Source: Armatimonadota bacterium
Lineage (GTDB): Bacteria > Armatimonadota > Fimbriimonadia > Fimbriimonadales > Fimbriimonadaceae
Length of the DNA stretch: 64,000 nucleotides
Direction of reading: 5' to 3'
Assembly (NCBI GenBank): GCA_016223145.1
Contig: JACRPN010000001.1
Span: 166,325 to 230,324 of the forward strand
The notes beneath the pieces were generated by a model. The model ran no database searches and was not told the DNA's origin. It was given only the letters and a program-made list of their open reading frames with translations. The translations under genes were made by a program, and so were the position numbers. Positions 15,717 to 24,709 of this stretch are shown piece by piece (the stretch's first letter is position 1; each line of letters starts with the position of its first letter).

Positions 15717-16529
15717 TCAGGCCATCCGCTCAATACCCGTGACGAATCTCTGTAGCGCCCTCGGTTCCTGTAGGAAGAACAGGCTCGGCTCGATCAACTC
15801 CAATTCCGAAACGCACAACTTATCTTCGTTATCTCTCATCAAATCGGCCCGCGCGTAGAGGAGCGGACCCGGCGCTGCCTGGATCGCGCGAAGCGCCAAT
15901 TCGGCCTCCTCCTGAGTCGGCTTGATCGCACTGGAGACCGATTCCTCGTCGCCGCTGAACCGAGGTTTCTTACGGATCGCATGGGTGATCGCCCCGTCGA
16001 TCCACACCACGGAACACTCACCTTCCGTCTCAACGGATCCGAGAAAGGGCTGGAACATCGGCTCATGGGTCCTGCTGAGCTGATCGACAAACCGCTCCGC
16101 GTCCTCTCGCTCGTCCTGTGAAAACACCCTCGTCAGATACGACCCGCAAGAGACCGTCGGCTTGACGACGTACCGATTCCACGGCACCTCCGCCAGGTCC
16201 CGACCAATCCAGGTCGTGACCGTCGGGACGCCTTTGGCTTCCAGGTCGTGCAAGTATCGCTTGTTAAGATTCCATCGAACGACGCTTGGCGGGTTCCAAA
16301 TCCTGGTTTGGCCCTCAACGGCGTCAAGCCAATGGCGAAAAGCCGTTTCATTCCACGGGTAGTCCCAGCAAGAGCGAAGGAGAGCCATGTCGAACTGAGA
16401 CCAGTTGACGTCAGATTGCCAGGGCACGACCTGCACCTCGAATCCGGCCCGAGACAGCGCCGCGACCGTCATCTCTTCGTCGACATCCGGCTCGGGCAAG
16501 GGGTCGCAAGATACGATGGCAAGGCGCAT
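15717..16529 (-). CDS. ATP-grasp domain protein (RimK/DcsG-like)
   Basis: 270 residues from the ATG at 16529 ([19 protein letters not shown]). It has an N-terminal pre-ATP-grasp fold with [19 protein letters not shown], followed by an ATP-grasp core ([38 protein letters not shown], and the metal-binding [10 protein letters not shown] and [15 protein letters not shown]). This resembles the glutathione-synthetase-like/cycloserine DcsG-like group of carboxylate-amine ligases. The substrate is unknown. It is divergent from hisI with a 58-bp shared promoter region. The open frame reaches 16622, but the extra 31 codons overlap the hisI start and look spurious. Confidence 0.85.
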   Translation of the reverse strand: MRLAIVSCDPLPEPDVDEEMTVAALSRAGFEVQVVPWQSDVNWSQFDMALLRSCWDYPWNETAFRHWLDAVEGQTRIWNPPSVVRWNLNKRYLHDLEAKGVPTVTTWIGRDLAEVPWNRYVVKPTVSCGSYLTRVFSQDEREDAERFVDQLSRTHEPMFQPFLGSVETEGECSVVWIDGAITHAIRKKPRFSGDEESVSSAIKPTQEEAELALRAIQAAPGPLLYARADLMRDNEDKLCVSELELIEPSLFFLQEPRALQRFVTGIERMA

Positions 16530-16587
16530 CGCGGGATCGTACCGCAAGCTCCTCATCGTTCTCTTAGCGGTACAATCGGCCCTTCGC

Positions 16588-16959
16588 ATGAGCCAACTCG
16601 ATCGCCTCCTCGATAGCCTCAAGTACGATTCAAACGGATTGATCCCGGCAGTGATTCAGGATCACGAAAACGGTCAAGTGTTGATGGTCGCGTGGATGAA
16701 TCGCGAATCATTGGAGCAGACGATAGCGACTGGCAAGTGCACTTATTGGAGCCGCTCGCGGCAGAAGTTCTGGGTGAAAGGTGAAACGAGCGGCCACACC
16801 CAGGCAGTCAAGCGCATCGCGATCGATTGCGATCTGGACACGCTACTGATCTGGGTCGACCAGGCTGGGGCGGCATGCCACGAGAACTATAGGTCCTGCT
16901 TCTTTAGGGATCTGACGTCGGATGGCCTCACGGTGAACGCTGAGCGCGTGGAAGACTGA
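16588..16959 (+). CDS. hisI: Phosphoribosyl-AMP cyclohydrolase
   Basis: Histidine biosynthesis step 3, opening the adenine ring of PR-AMP; cytoplasmic Zn/Mg enzyme. 123 residues from the ATG at 16588. Conserved motifs are [40 protein letters not shown], then the metal-binding [26 protein letters not shown] with its three Cys. There is no fused HisE (PR-ATP pyrophosphatase) domain. The other his gene in the window, hisC, is 40 kb away, so the pathway is scattered. Confidence 0.97.
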   Translation: MSQLDRLLDSLKYDSNGLIPAVIQDHENGQVLMVAWMNRESLEQTIATGKCTYWSRSRQKFWVKGETSGHTQAVKRIAIDCDLDTLLIWVDQAGAACHENYRSCFFRDLTSDGLTVNAERVED

Positions 16960-17010
16960 TGACGTTAGGGCATTAGGGCATTAGGGCGTTGAGGCATTGG
17001 GGCATCGGGT
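16960..17010. repeat. GGGCATT/GGGCGTT heptad repeat
   Basis: 16966-17009 reads as tandem degenerate heptads GGGCATTAGGGCATTAGGGC... The same heptad family occurs at 50238-50272 and 51923-51952. All three lie immediately next to gene ends or starts. Confidence 0.7.
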
Positions 17011-17028
17011 GCTAGGGCTGCGGATGGG

Positions 17029-17074
17029 GGCGGGCTTCAGCCCGCCTTTTTGGGGTCGGCGAGCTTCAGCTCGC
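17029..17074 (+). terminator. Terminator hairpin after hisI plus a second matching hairpin
   Basis: GGCGGGC (17029-17035), TTCA loop, GCCCGCC (17040-17046), then TTTTT: a standard intrinsic terminator for hisI. It is followed by GCGAGC TTCA GCTCGC at 17059-17074, a second stem with the identical TTCA loop. The shared loop suggests that both belong to one small palindromic repeat family. Confidence 0.7.
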
Positions 17075-17107
17075 GATCAAACAGCCGAATAGAGCCAAAC
17101 TGAAGCC

Positions 17108-18214
17108 GTGGCGACGTCCTTTGAGAACCTAAGTCCCCTGCTAGAGAGCGCTATTGCCGAGCGGGTATTTCCCTGCGCCGCCTACGCGATCGGCGTTCCT
17201 GGCGACCTTGAATTCGGATTCGCCGGAGCGCACACCTATGCTGCCGCGGCCCCACGAGCCGCTTCAGAAACCCTCTTCGATCTTGCTTCCCTAACCAAAC
17301 CTCTCTACGTGACGGCCGCCGCCATGCTGCTCCATCAGGAGGGCCGGCTGGACCTGGATGCCCACGCCATAGACATCTGGCCCGAGTTCACCGGAGCGGG
17401 CATGGAGGCGATCACGGTGCGCCACTTGCTGCGCCACGACTCGGGGCTGCCGGCCTATCTTCGGATAGAAGACGATGCGCCGACGCCCGGGGAAGCGGCG
17501 GCCAAACTGCTCGGACTGCTGCACAAGCCCCTGCCTAGCGATCCGGGGGAAGAGACCGTCTATTCCTGCTTGAACGCAATCTATCTGGATGCCGTTCTAC
17601 ACGAAGTCGTCAATGGCGATGTGAAGATGTTTGTTCGAAAAAAGCTCTATGACACGATCGCTATCCGGCCGCACTTCTTGCCCTCGGAAGAGGATCACGC
17701 CCGCTGCGCGCCGACGATCGCCATCGAACCATGGCGGAGACGGGTTCGCGAGAAACAGGGCAAGCCATATGCCGCTGATGCGGTCTTCGTCCAAGGCGAG
17801 GTCCACGATCCCCTCGCCTTCCTCCAGGGTGGCGTTTCTGGCAATGCGGGGCTTTTTGGCACGATCGCGGACGTGTCGGGCTTCGCTCAGGAAATGCTGC
17901 GGGCATGGCACGGCTCAGGCAAGGTCTTCAGGCAAGAAACGGTCCGTCGTTTCACCGCTCCCGATGCCCCGGGCAAACGTCCGCTGGGATGGGACATCAA
18001 GGCCTCCGAGGGGTCGAGCGCGGGATCGCTCTTTGGCCCGCACACTTTCGGCCACACGGGCTACACCGGTACGTCCATCTGGATTGACCCCGAGGCTGCT
18101 ATTTTCGCGGTGCTTCTTACGAACCGTGTGCACCCGAACGACGACCATGCCGAAGCCATGTTGGCGGTTCGTCGAGCATTCCATGACAACGCGTACCGGC
18201 TCCTGACCCAGTAA
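17108..18214 (+). CDS. Serine hydrolase of the beta-lactamase/class C family
   Basis: 368 residues, GTG start, no signal peptide. It has the S12 triad of motifs: Ser61-Leu-Thr-Lys64 (SLTK) as nucleophile and base, Tyr152-Ser-Cys as the YxN-equivalent, and GHTGYTGTSIWIDP as the KTG-equivalent. The motif VHDPLAFLQGGVSGNAGLFGTIADVSGFAQ is typical of esterase or peptidase members rather than antibiotic-resistance enzymes. The probable role is hydrolysis of an ester or D-amino peptide. An antiporter gene follows 10 bp downstream, so co-transcription is likely. Confidence 0.92.
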   Translation: MATSFENLSPLLESAIAERVFPCAAYAIGVPGDLEFGFAGAHTYAAAAPRAASETLFDLASLTKPLYVTAAAMLLHQEGRLDLDAHAIDIWPEFTGAGMEAITVRHLLRHDSGLPAYLRIEDDAPTPGEAAAKLLGLLHKPLPSDPGEETVYSCLNAIYLDAVLHEVVNGDVKMFVRKKLYDTIAIRPHFLPSEEDHARCAPTIAIEPWRRRVREKQGKPYAADAVFVQGEVHDPLAFLQGGVSGNAGLFGTIADVSGFAQEMLRAWHGSGKVFRQETVRRFTAPDAPGKRPLGWDIKASEGSSAGSLFGPHTFGHTGYTGTSIWIDPEAAIFAVLLTNRVHPNDDHAEAMLAVRRAFHDNAYRLLTQ

Positions 18215-18223
18215 ACTCCCGAT

Positions 18224-19891
18224 ATGGAGGGGCAGGGATGGGGCCTGATGCTGGACCTTGTGGCGATCCTCGCTGCCGCTTTCCTGCTCGGTGCGCTCAT
18301 GGAGCGCTTTCGCCAGGGCGCGGTGCTCGGCTACATCCTCGCCGGCGTGATTTTAGGACCGAGCTGTGCGGGCTTGGTGAAGGACGTCGCCACCGTTCAC
18401 AGCCTTTCCGAACTGGGTGTCAGCCTGGTTCTGTTCTCGATCGGCCTCGAGTTCTCGGGCCGTGAGCTGCGAAAACTGGGGCGTATCGGCATTGGCGGCG
18501 GATCCCTTCAGATCTTTCTCACAGCCACCTTGTTTGCTGCCATCGCCTTGGTCTGCCGGTTGCCGTGGCGCGAGGCGGTGGCGCTTGGCGCGATCGCTTC
18601 GCTCAGCAGCACGATGCTGGTCTTGAGGGGCCTCAAAGAGACCGGAGAACTCGACGCGCCCCACGGCAAGGCCTGCTTTGGTGTCCTCCTGGTTCAGGAC
18701 ATCGCGTTGATCCCGCTCGTCCTCCTCTTCACGTTGATCTCGCCTGTGCGCGTGCAAGGCGCCGCGGATTGGCAAGATGTCGGAACAAGTCTGGCCGGCG
18801 TTCTCGCGGGCATCAGCGCTTTTGTTCTGATTGCCGTGCTGCTATTGCCGCGACTTCTTTCTTCGCGCGCGATGGCGCGAAACCGCGAACTCCCGATCCT
18901 GCTTGCAGTGACCACGTGCATTGGCGCGGCATGGGCGGCCGAAACGATTGGGATTTCGCCCGCTCTTGGCGCGTTTGTAGCGGGCATCCTCTTGGCGGAG
19001 ACCGGCTTCGCGTCTCAACTCCTCGCCGACGTCGCCCCGCTCAAGGCACTCTTTGCCACCATGTTTTTCGCTTCTATCGGCATGCTCGCGAACCTGCACT
19101 GGGTCTGGGGCAACTTGGGGCTGGTGGTCTTGTTCTCGGCGGTGCTGATCGTAGGAAAGACCTTCATGGCGGCCGGCGCGCTTCACGCGCTCCGTCTTCC
19201 GCCTATCTCCGCGGCCGCTTCAGGACTCTGCTTGGCGCAGGTCGGGGAGTTGTCGTTCGTTCTGCTTCAACTGGCGCTGACTCTGGGGCTGCTTTCAGAG
19301 CGAAGCGGACAGTTGGCCACATCGACGGCGGTCATCTCGCTTCTGGCCTGCCCTTTTCTCGTGGCGAGGAGTTCCAGCCTGGCGGCAGTCCTCGCGATCC
19401 CACTCTTGAAGCGAAAGCAAGGGGGCCTGCAGGTCTGGGAGCCGAAAGAAAAGCCGAGCGGGCACGTGGTGGTGGTCGGCTATGGCCAAGCGGGCAGGGA
19501 AGCCTGCAGGAGCCTGATCCGGGCTGGCGGCGAGGTGCTGGTGCTGGAGACGAACCGCCGCCTGGTTCACCTGGCCAGGGATGCGGGGATCAAGGCGCTG
19601 CTCGCCGATGGGTCGCAAACCGAAAACCTGGAACACGCCGGCTTGGAGCAAGCCAAAGGGCTCATCATCGCTCTTTCCGAGCACCGAACGGTCTCGCTTG
19701 TGGCCTCTCAGGCCAAGCGGCTGGCGCCTGATCTTCCCGTCGTGGCCCGCGCGCGCTACCATCTGTTTCACGAAGAAATCGACCTGGCCGGCGCGGACAT
19801 CGTGGTGGACGAAGAGTCGGAAACTGGGCGGCTTCTTGGCGAAGAAATGGCCCACCATTTGGGCCTCAGGTGGGAGAACGAAGGGTCGTGA
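18224..19891 (+). CDS. Cation:proton antiporter (CPA2/KefB type) with TrkA-N domain
   Basis: 555 residues. The membrane half (about residues 10-395) has 12 or so hydrophobic helices, including the family motifs GYILAGVILGPSCAGL and ISPALGAFVAGILLAETGFASQL. A cytoplasmic Rossmann RCK/TrkA-N domain follows from about residue 410: VVVVGYGQAGREACRSLIRAGGEVLVLE (GxGxxG). This architecture is that of KefB/KefC/YbaL exchangers, which exchange potassium or sodium for protons under nucleotide control. No KefF/KefG partner gene is visible. Translation could also start at ATG 18248. Confidence 0.93.
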   Translation: MEGQGWGLMLDLVAILAAAFLLGALMERFRQGAVLGYILAGVILGPSCAGLVKDVATVHSLSELGVSLVLFSIGLEFSGRELRKLGRIGIGGGSLQIFLTATLFAAIALVCRLPWREAVALGAIASLSSTMLVLRGLKETGELDAPHGKACFGVLLVQDIALIPLVLLFTLISPVRVQGAADWQDVGTSLAGVLAGISAFVLIAVLLLPRLLSSRAMARNRELPILLAVTTCIGAAWAAETIGISPALGAFVAGILLAETGFASQLLADVAPLKALFATMFFASIGMLANLHWVWGNLGLVVLFSAVLIVGKTFMAAGALHALRLPPISAAASGLCLAQVGELSFVLLQLALTLGLLSERSGQLATSTAVISLLACPFLVARSSSLAAVLAIPLLKRKQGGLQVWEPKEKPSGHVVVVGYGQAGREACRSLIRAGGEVLVLETNRRLVHLARDAGIKALLADGSQTENLEHAGLEQAKGLIIALSEHRTVSLVASQAKRLAPDLPVVARARYHLFHEEIDLAGADIVVDEESETGRLLGEEMAHHLGLRWENEGS

Positions 19892-19972
19892 GGGAGAGAC
19901 GGTGAGACGGAGAGTCTGCCCTACGGGTTCCTTGCTTCTACCATTTGCACCCTCGTTCAGCCTTACTCATCC
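19892..19972. repeat. Repeat-filled convergent spacer
   Basis: 19906-19927 is a copy of the GAGAGTCTGCCCTACGGG element, and 19951-19980 (ACTCATCCTCACTCATTT) is an inverted copy of the GAGGATGAGTGAG word. It lies between two convergent genes. Confidence 0.65.
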
Positions 19973-22591
19973 TCACTCATTTCTCGCATCTTTGACGCAC
20001 CGAAACCCGATCGTCGAGCAGCGGTTTAGCGCCGGACCGAGCAGCAGAAACTTGGTGTGGTGGTCCAGCGGATGGGCGCCTCCCAGCACGTACCAGCCGC
20101 TGCCTTTGGCTTGAAACCACGATCCGCCGCGGAGGATGCAGTAGCGCGTGTTGCCGCCCAGGCGTTCGGATTCGGTCCACTGATACACGTTGCCGACGGT
20201 GTCGTAGAGCCCATTGGGGCCACGGCCGTTCGGGTAGGCATGAACCTTGGAAGGGCCGCTCGAGTCGGCGTTGCGCCGAGCAGGATCGTCCTTGTCGCCC
20301 CAGGGCCACTTGCGGCCGTCGGTCCCTTGCGCTGCGAACTGCCATTCGGCTTCGGTCGGCAACCGCTTGCCCGCCCATTTGGCATAGGCCCGGGCATCGT
20401 CGAGGTCGACGTAGACGACCGGCAGGTCGCGGAGCGCGGAGGGGCAATCCCTTGTGCCCACCGCCCCCCAGTGTTTCAGGAAGTTGTCTTTCACCTTCGG
20501 GACATAACCCGAGGCCTTCAAAAACGCCTCGAAGTCTCCATTCGTGACCAGCGCCTCGTCAATGAAGAAGGACCCAACGTGCTCGGCGTAGTCGTGGGTG
20601 ATCTCCTGCCACCACGGGTCGCCCCAGGTCCAATAGGATGGGTCCAGGGTCTTGGGTCCGAGGTGCAGGTCCGGAGGGTCCGGGTAGCACCCGCACTCGC
20701 GTCGTTGGTGGGTGATCTTCATCCGGGCGGTGCCGCCCGGGATGAAGACCATGCCGGGAGGCCTATCAGAGCGAGAGAGACGGAGAGTCGGAGAAGGGTT
20801 GATTGGGAGGTGGTCGCCGGGGTCTACGGTGACATTGGGAGGTGTCTTGAAGGTGTCGCCTTGGAAGTGGCCCTGGATGCCGTTGAAGAACGCATAGGCG
20901 TCGTCTGTGTTCGCCCCGCCGATGGCGCCATTTCGATCGATCGGTGCGTAGAACCGTCCGTTCTGTGCCGGCCCAAGCTCCGAACGGCCGACGTCGTGCC
21001 CAAATCGCTGTCCTTCCATCTTCACGCCCACCTTCCCAAATCCTCTCGGCACAGCGATGAGTGCCACGGCGGCGTCCTTGGCCGAAAACAGGTTGGCATA
21101 AGCGTCCTCGGGCGTGGATTGGGCATATGGGACCCAACGGCTTCGCTCGATCAGAGGCGTCAAGTAGGACAACAAGCGGGAGTCAACAGACCATTTGGCG
21201 GCGTCTCCATCGCCCCACGGATTCCAGGTCCCGAAGATGTTCTCCCAAACCAACATGCCGCTGGCGTTGAAAAACGCCTCATCGATCTCTCTCGCATGAT
21301 CGGTGTTCCATCGCCGGATCTGGTGCTGCATGTGCCTTGGCTCGATCCACTTGTGGACCAGGATGCCTGGAGTGTCGTAATAAGGCAGCCATTGGCCCCA
21401 GGAAGAGTCGCAGACGGCGAGCTCGCCGAAGTCCGGCAGCGTGCCTTCCGGTTCAAGAGACTGCCCCAGGTTCAGCCTATCCAGCTCTTCGCGCAGACCC
21501 GCCTGAGGCTCGTTCATGGTGTCCAGGAACACGCCGTCCGCGCCGATCGCTTTCACAAGTTGAGCCAAGGCCACGGCGTCCGAGACGCCTTCCCGCCGGG
21601 TTCCGGTGTCCCAAGGGTTATAGGGGATCATCGCCTTGGCGCCCGACTTGTGGATTTGGTCCACTGCTGCCTTTAGGCCGGCGAGCCCACCGGGCAAGTC
21701 TCGAAAGAAGTCGAACTGGTTGCGCTCGTCCACGCCGATGCGCGGGTAGGCCTGCCAGAGGAGCACGACGTCTGCGCCGCCATAGCGGATCCACATGCGC
21801 TTGAGGAACGGGTCCATATCCAACCGATCGTTCTGCGGCTGATAGGCCGTCGCATCGTAGAGAAACAAGAACGCGCTGGTGAATGCGCGGCTCGCCCACT
21901 GGAGCTCCTTTCGATCGTAGAGGCTCAGATCGAGTGGTTTCTTGAGCCCCTTGGCTACCTTCTGCCGAGCGGCGTTCGACGACAGCGAAATCGTCAGGTC
22001 TTTGACCTCGATCGTGCCCTTGTCCTTCGAGAGCACGGCGTCCTTGCCGACAATGGGTTCGGCGTATTGCGTCTTCGGATCGAAGTCCGGCGGCTTGGCA
22101 GTGAAGGTCACTTGCTGCCATGGGCCGCCCGCCTTCAAGTTCGTGTTCGAAGGGACTTCGCCTGACCAAGCCCGCCACTGTCCGTTCATGTCACGGACCT
22201 CGAACGCGAGCCCAAACTGGCCGTTGCCTTCGGTGCATCGCGCCTGGCAGGTGACGGTAACCGGTTCGCCCGGCTGGATCGCCAGCGCCTTGGCCAGTTC
22301 GAAACGAAGCCTCACCCAAGACCACCGGCCGTCGAAGCGCAGAACCACGCATTCCGGATTGCCGGCTCGCACGTCTTTCCGAAAGGTCTCCAGAGCCTTC
22401 CGCCATTTGGCCAAATCCGCGTCCGGCTTTGGGGCGCGGATGATGAGGCCGTTGCTCTCGAACTGGCTTTCGGTGCGGTAGCGCCATGACGCTGCGGGCG
22501 GATCGGGCCGCCAGACGTTGGGCGAGAATACGGCGATCTTGAGCTGGGCTTGAGGCATGGCCAAGACTGCGAGCAGCAGGAGGCTCGTCAT
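19973..22591 (-). CDS. Secreted TIM-barrel glycosidase-like protein fused to a SUMF1 domain
   Basis: 872 residues with signal peptide MTSLLLLAVLAMPQA. Residues 30-210 look like a carbohydrate-binding beta-sandwich (VVLRFDGRWSWVRLRFELAK, DMNGQWRAWSGEVPSN). Residues 220-520 resemble a glycoside-hydrolase TIM barrel (GGADVVLLWQAYPRIGVDERNQF, GAKAMIPYNPWDTG, GADGVFLDTMNEP). Residues about 630-872 form a SUMF1/FGE-sulfatase domain (GMVFIPGGTARM, SFFIDEALVTNGDFEAFLKASG, GKRLPTEAEWQFAAQG, GPNGLYDTVGNVYQWTES, ILRGGSWF, TIGFRCVKD). It lacks the SxxCHxSYC cysteine pair of true formylglycine-generating enzymes, so sulfatase activation is unlikely. Nothing adjacent is a sulfatase. Just before the SUMF1 part, SPTLRLSRSDRPPG is encoded by GAGACGGAGAGTCGG repeat DNA (20771-20795). 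Confidence 0.82.
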   Translation of the reverse strand: MTSLLLLAVLAMPQAQLKIAVFSPNVWRPDPPAASWRYRTESQFESNGLIIRAPKPDADLAKWRKALETFRKDVRAGNPECVVLRFDGRWSWVRLRFELAKALAIQPGEPVTVTCQARCTEGNGQFGLAFEVRDMNGQWRAWSGEVPSNTNLKAGGPWQQVTFTAKPPDFDPKTQYAEPIVGKDAVLSKDKGTIEVKDLTISLSSNAARQKVAKGLKKPLDLSLYDRKELQWASRAFTSAFLFLYDATAYQPQNDRLDMDPFLKRMWIRYGGADVVLLWQAYPRIGVDERNQFDFFRDLPGGLAGLKAAVDQIHKSGAKAMIPYNPWDTGTRREGVSDAVALAQLVKAIGADGVFLDTMNEPQAGLREELDRLNLGQSLEPEGTLPDFGELAVCDSSWGQWLPYYDTPGILVHKWIEPRHMQHQIRRWNTDHAREIDEAFFNASGMLVWENIFGTWNPWGDGDAAKWSVDSRLLSYLTPLIERSRWVPYAQSTPEDAYANLFSAKDAAVALIAVPRGFGKVGVKMEGQRFGHDVGRSELGPAQNGRFYAPIDRNGAIGGANTDDAYAFFNGIQGHFQGDTFKTPPNVTVDPGDHLPINPSPTLRLSRSDRPPGMVFIPGGTARMKITHQRRECGCYPDPPDLHLGPKTLDPSYWTWGDPWWQEITHDYAEHVGSFFIDEALVTNGDFEAFLKASGYVPKVKDNFLKHWGAVGTRDCPSALRDLPVVYVDLDDARAYAKWAGKRLPTEAEWQFAAQGTDGRKWPWGDKDDPARRNADSSGPSKVHAYPNGRGPNGLYDTVGNVYQWTESERLGGNTRYCILRGGSWFQAKGSGWYVLGGAHPLDHHTKFLLLGPALNRCSTIGFRCVKDARNE

Positions 22592-22704
22592 GGTCTCTTG
22601 ATTCGATCAGAGTCTGCCGTTGACCTCCTGCCTCCAAAATTCCGAGCTGAGAGACCGCACTGGCATGGGCGAACAGCGGGCAAGAGGAGCCCCTTGGTAC
22701 GGGG

Positions 22705-23811
22705 CTATTCGCCAAGAATCAGGATTCCCCTCGCGACCTTGCCCGACAGCATGTCGGCATAGGCTTCGTTGATCTGGGCCAGAGGGTATCGCCGTGAGAC
22801 CATTTTCGCTAGCGGCAGGGCGCCGGCGAGGGCCTTTGCGGCGTAGTCGGGAAAGTCACGAGCCGCGTCGCAGGTGCCGTAATAGCTTCCCATCACGGTC
22901 TTTTCCTCGCGGACGAGGCGTGCGGCGGGGAAGTTGGTGTCTTCACCCATCGGCGAAAGCCCCGCGATGACGAGCGTCCCGCCGGGTCGAAGGCAGTCGA
23001 AGGCAAGCTCCTGGACGGAGCGAGCGCCTACGCACTCGATGGCGCAATCGACACCTCGGTCCTCGGTGAGTTCTTTGATCGCGCTTCGCACGTCGCTCTT
23101 CGCCAAGATGAACTCCGTCGCCCCCGCTGCCAGAGCAAATACCTGCTTTGCTTCCTCCCGATCAATCGCCATGATCTTCCCGGCGCCGGCGACCTTGGCG
23201 CCCATGATCGCGCTCAATCCCACGCCACCACATCCAAACACCGCCACGCTTGAACCGGGCGTGACCTTCGCCGTATTCAGCACCGCACCAACCCCCGTAG
23301 CGACCGCGCAACCGATCAGCGCCGACAGTTCGAACGGAAGCTCCCGGGGCATGAGCACACAAGAGACCTCCGGAACGACGGTGTACTCGGCGTGACATGC
23401 CAGGCCGCAATAGTGATAGAGCGGCTGGCCGTCGCGGCTCAGGCGCGTTGTTCCGTCGAGCATCGTCCCGGCCCAAATCGGTCCGATGTACGCCGCGCAG
23501 AGCGCCGGACGTCCGGCCTTACAGTAGAAGCATGCGCCGCACGAAGGGGCCCAGTTCAGCGCCACGGGGTCGCCGACCTTGAGCTTGGTGACGCCTGCGC
23601 CGGTCGCCGCCACCACGCCCGATCCCTCATGACCTGCGACGCAAGGGAACGGGTGCCGGGTCGCGCCGCTCACCAGGTGCCAGTCCGAGTGGCACACACC
23701 GACGGCCTTGACCTGTACGAGCACCTCGCCGGCCTGGGGCTCCTGAAGCTCGACCTCTTGAACTCGGAACGGCTGTCCCGGCCCTTCGAGCACGGCGGCT
23801 TGAATGCGCAT
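22705..23811 (-). CDS. Zinc-dependent alcohol dehydrogenase (class III-like/MDR family)
   Basis: 368 residues, cytoplasmic. Catalytic zinc ligands are Cys40 in GVCHSDWH and the GHEGSGVV His/Glu. The structural zinc loop has four Cys (CGACFYCKAGRPALC). The NAD-binding motif is VAVFGCGGVGLSAIMGAKVAGAG. The overall form matches S-(hydroxymethyl)glutathione or mycothiol dehydrogenase-like enzymes, although the substrate cannot be read from sequence. It is 113 bp from the SUMF1 gene start and downstream of sdhB, same strand. Confidence 0.93.
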   Translation of the reverse strand: MRIQAAVLEGPGQPFRVQEVELQEPQAGEVLVQVKAVGVCHSDWHLVSGATRHPFPCVAGHEGSGVVAATGAGVTKLKVGDPVALNWAPSCGACFYCKAGRPALCAAYIGPIWAGTMLDGTTRLSRDGQPLYHYCGLACHAEYTVVPEVSCVLMPRELPFELSALIGCAVATGVGAVLNTAKVTPGSSVAVFGCGGVGLSAIMGAKVAGAGKIMAIDREEAKQVFALAAGATEFILAKSDVRSAIKELTEDRGVDCAIECVGARSVQELAFDCLRPGGTLVIAGLSPMGEDTNFPAARLVREEKTVMGSYYGTCDAARDFPDYAAKALAGALPLAKMVSRRYPLAQINEAYADMLSGKVARGILILGE

Positions 23812-23963
23812 GGGGAGATGTTAGCAGGGGAGGGGGACAGAGGGACGTTGGGACAAAGGGACACAGGGACCTGATAACCGGATGATGGTGGGCGGGAACC
23901 CAGACATGATTTGGGGTGGCACCCACCGCAGTGCTCAAGTCCCCTGACCAACAGGCCGAGCCG
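23812..23963. repeat. Spacer with GGGAC tandem words
   Basis: 23832-23871 consists of about five units of the form GGGACAGAGGGACGTTGGGA, with a period of 9-10 bp. Similar GGGAC words occur at 52034-52056. No gene is supported. Confidence 0.6.
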
Positions 23964-24707
23964 TTACGAGCCGACGCCGATCAACCTTAGCAGCTTCGCG
24001 ATCGGATCGTAATACCGGTCCACGACGCGCTCCTTCAGCGGGATGATCGCGTTGTCGGTGATCTTGATGTGCTCGGGGCAGACCACGGTGCAGCACTTGG
24101 TGATGTTGCAGTAGCCGATGCCGTCGCGCTTCTTCAGGTCTTCCAGGCGGTCCTCGGTGTCCAGGGGGTTCATTTCAAGCTGGGCGACGTGGATGAAGAG
24201 CCTCGGGCCGATGAACTCGCCAAACTTGTCGTGCTCGCGCAGCACGTGGCAGACGTTCTGGCACATGAAGCACTCGATGCACTTGCGGAATTCCTGGGCG
24301 CGGTCGATGTCTTCCTGCTGCAAGCGCCAGGTGCCATCGGGAGCGTCCGGCTTGCGCGGCTTGAACGGTTTGATGAGCTTCTTTTGCTCGTAGTTATAAG
24401 AAACGTCGGTGACCAGGTCGCGGATGTGCGGCCAGGTGTGCATCGGCTCGACGGTGACGCCCTGCTCGAGCGGGAGCTCCGAGCACCGGGTCATGCACAT
24501 CAATCTGGGGTTGCCGTTGACCTCGGCGGAGCAGGAGCCGCACTTGCCGGCCTTGCAGTTCCACCGGACGGCGAGGTCGGGCGCTTGCTCGGCCTGAATC
24601 TGGAGCACGGCATCGAGCACGACCATCCCTTCGCCGACCTCGGTCTCATAGGTCTCGTGCTTGCCCGCGCCCTTGTCCCCACGCCAGATCTTGAACTTGG
24701 TCTTCAT
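23964..24707 (-). CDS. sdhB: Succinate dehydrogenase / fumarate reductase iron-sulfur subunit
   Basis: 247 residues. The N-terminal 2Fe-2S domain has NCKAGKCGSCSAEVNGNPRLMC. The C-terminal ferredoxin-like domain carries CIECFMCQNVC and YCNITKCCTVVCPEH for the 4Fe-4S and 3Fe-4S clusters. It carries electrons from SdhA to the membrane anchor. The sequence style (KFKIWRGDKGAGKHETYE start) is that of the actinobacterial/Armatimonadota type. It begins 2 bp after the sdhA stop. No sdhC or sdhD gene is found on either side. Confidence 0.96.
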   Translation of the reverse strand: MKTKFKIWRGDKGAGKHETYETEVGEGMVVLDAVLQIQAEQAPDLAVRWNCKAGKCGSCSAEVNGNPRLMCMTRCSELPLEQGVTVEPMHTWPHIRDLVTDVSYNYEQKKLIKPFKPRKPDAPDGTWRLQQEDIDRAQEFRKCIECFMCQNVCHVLREHDKFGEFIGPRLFIHVAQLEMNPLDTEDRLEDLKKRDGIGYCNITKCCTVVCPEHIKITDNAIIPLKERVVDRYYDPIAKLLRLIGVGS

Positions 24708-24709
24708 GG

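Noticed and set aside
17108..18214. Antibiotic-resistance beta-lactamase
   Set aside because: Motifs (HTG box, GHTGYTGTSIWIDP, no signal peptide) fit esterase/peptidase-like serine hydrolases, not resistance enzymes.
19973..20700. Formylglycine-generating enzyme acting on a sulfatase
   Set aside because: The catalytic Cys pair is absent (GGSWFQAKGSGWYV) and no sulfatase gene is adjacent.
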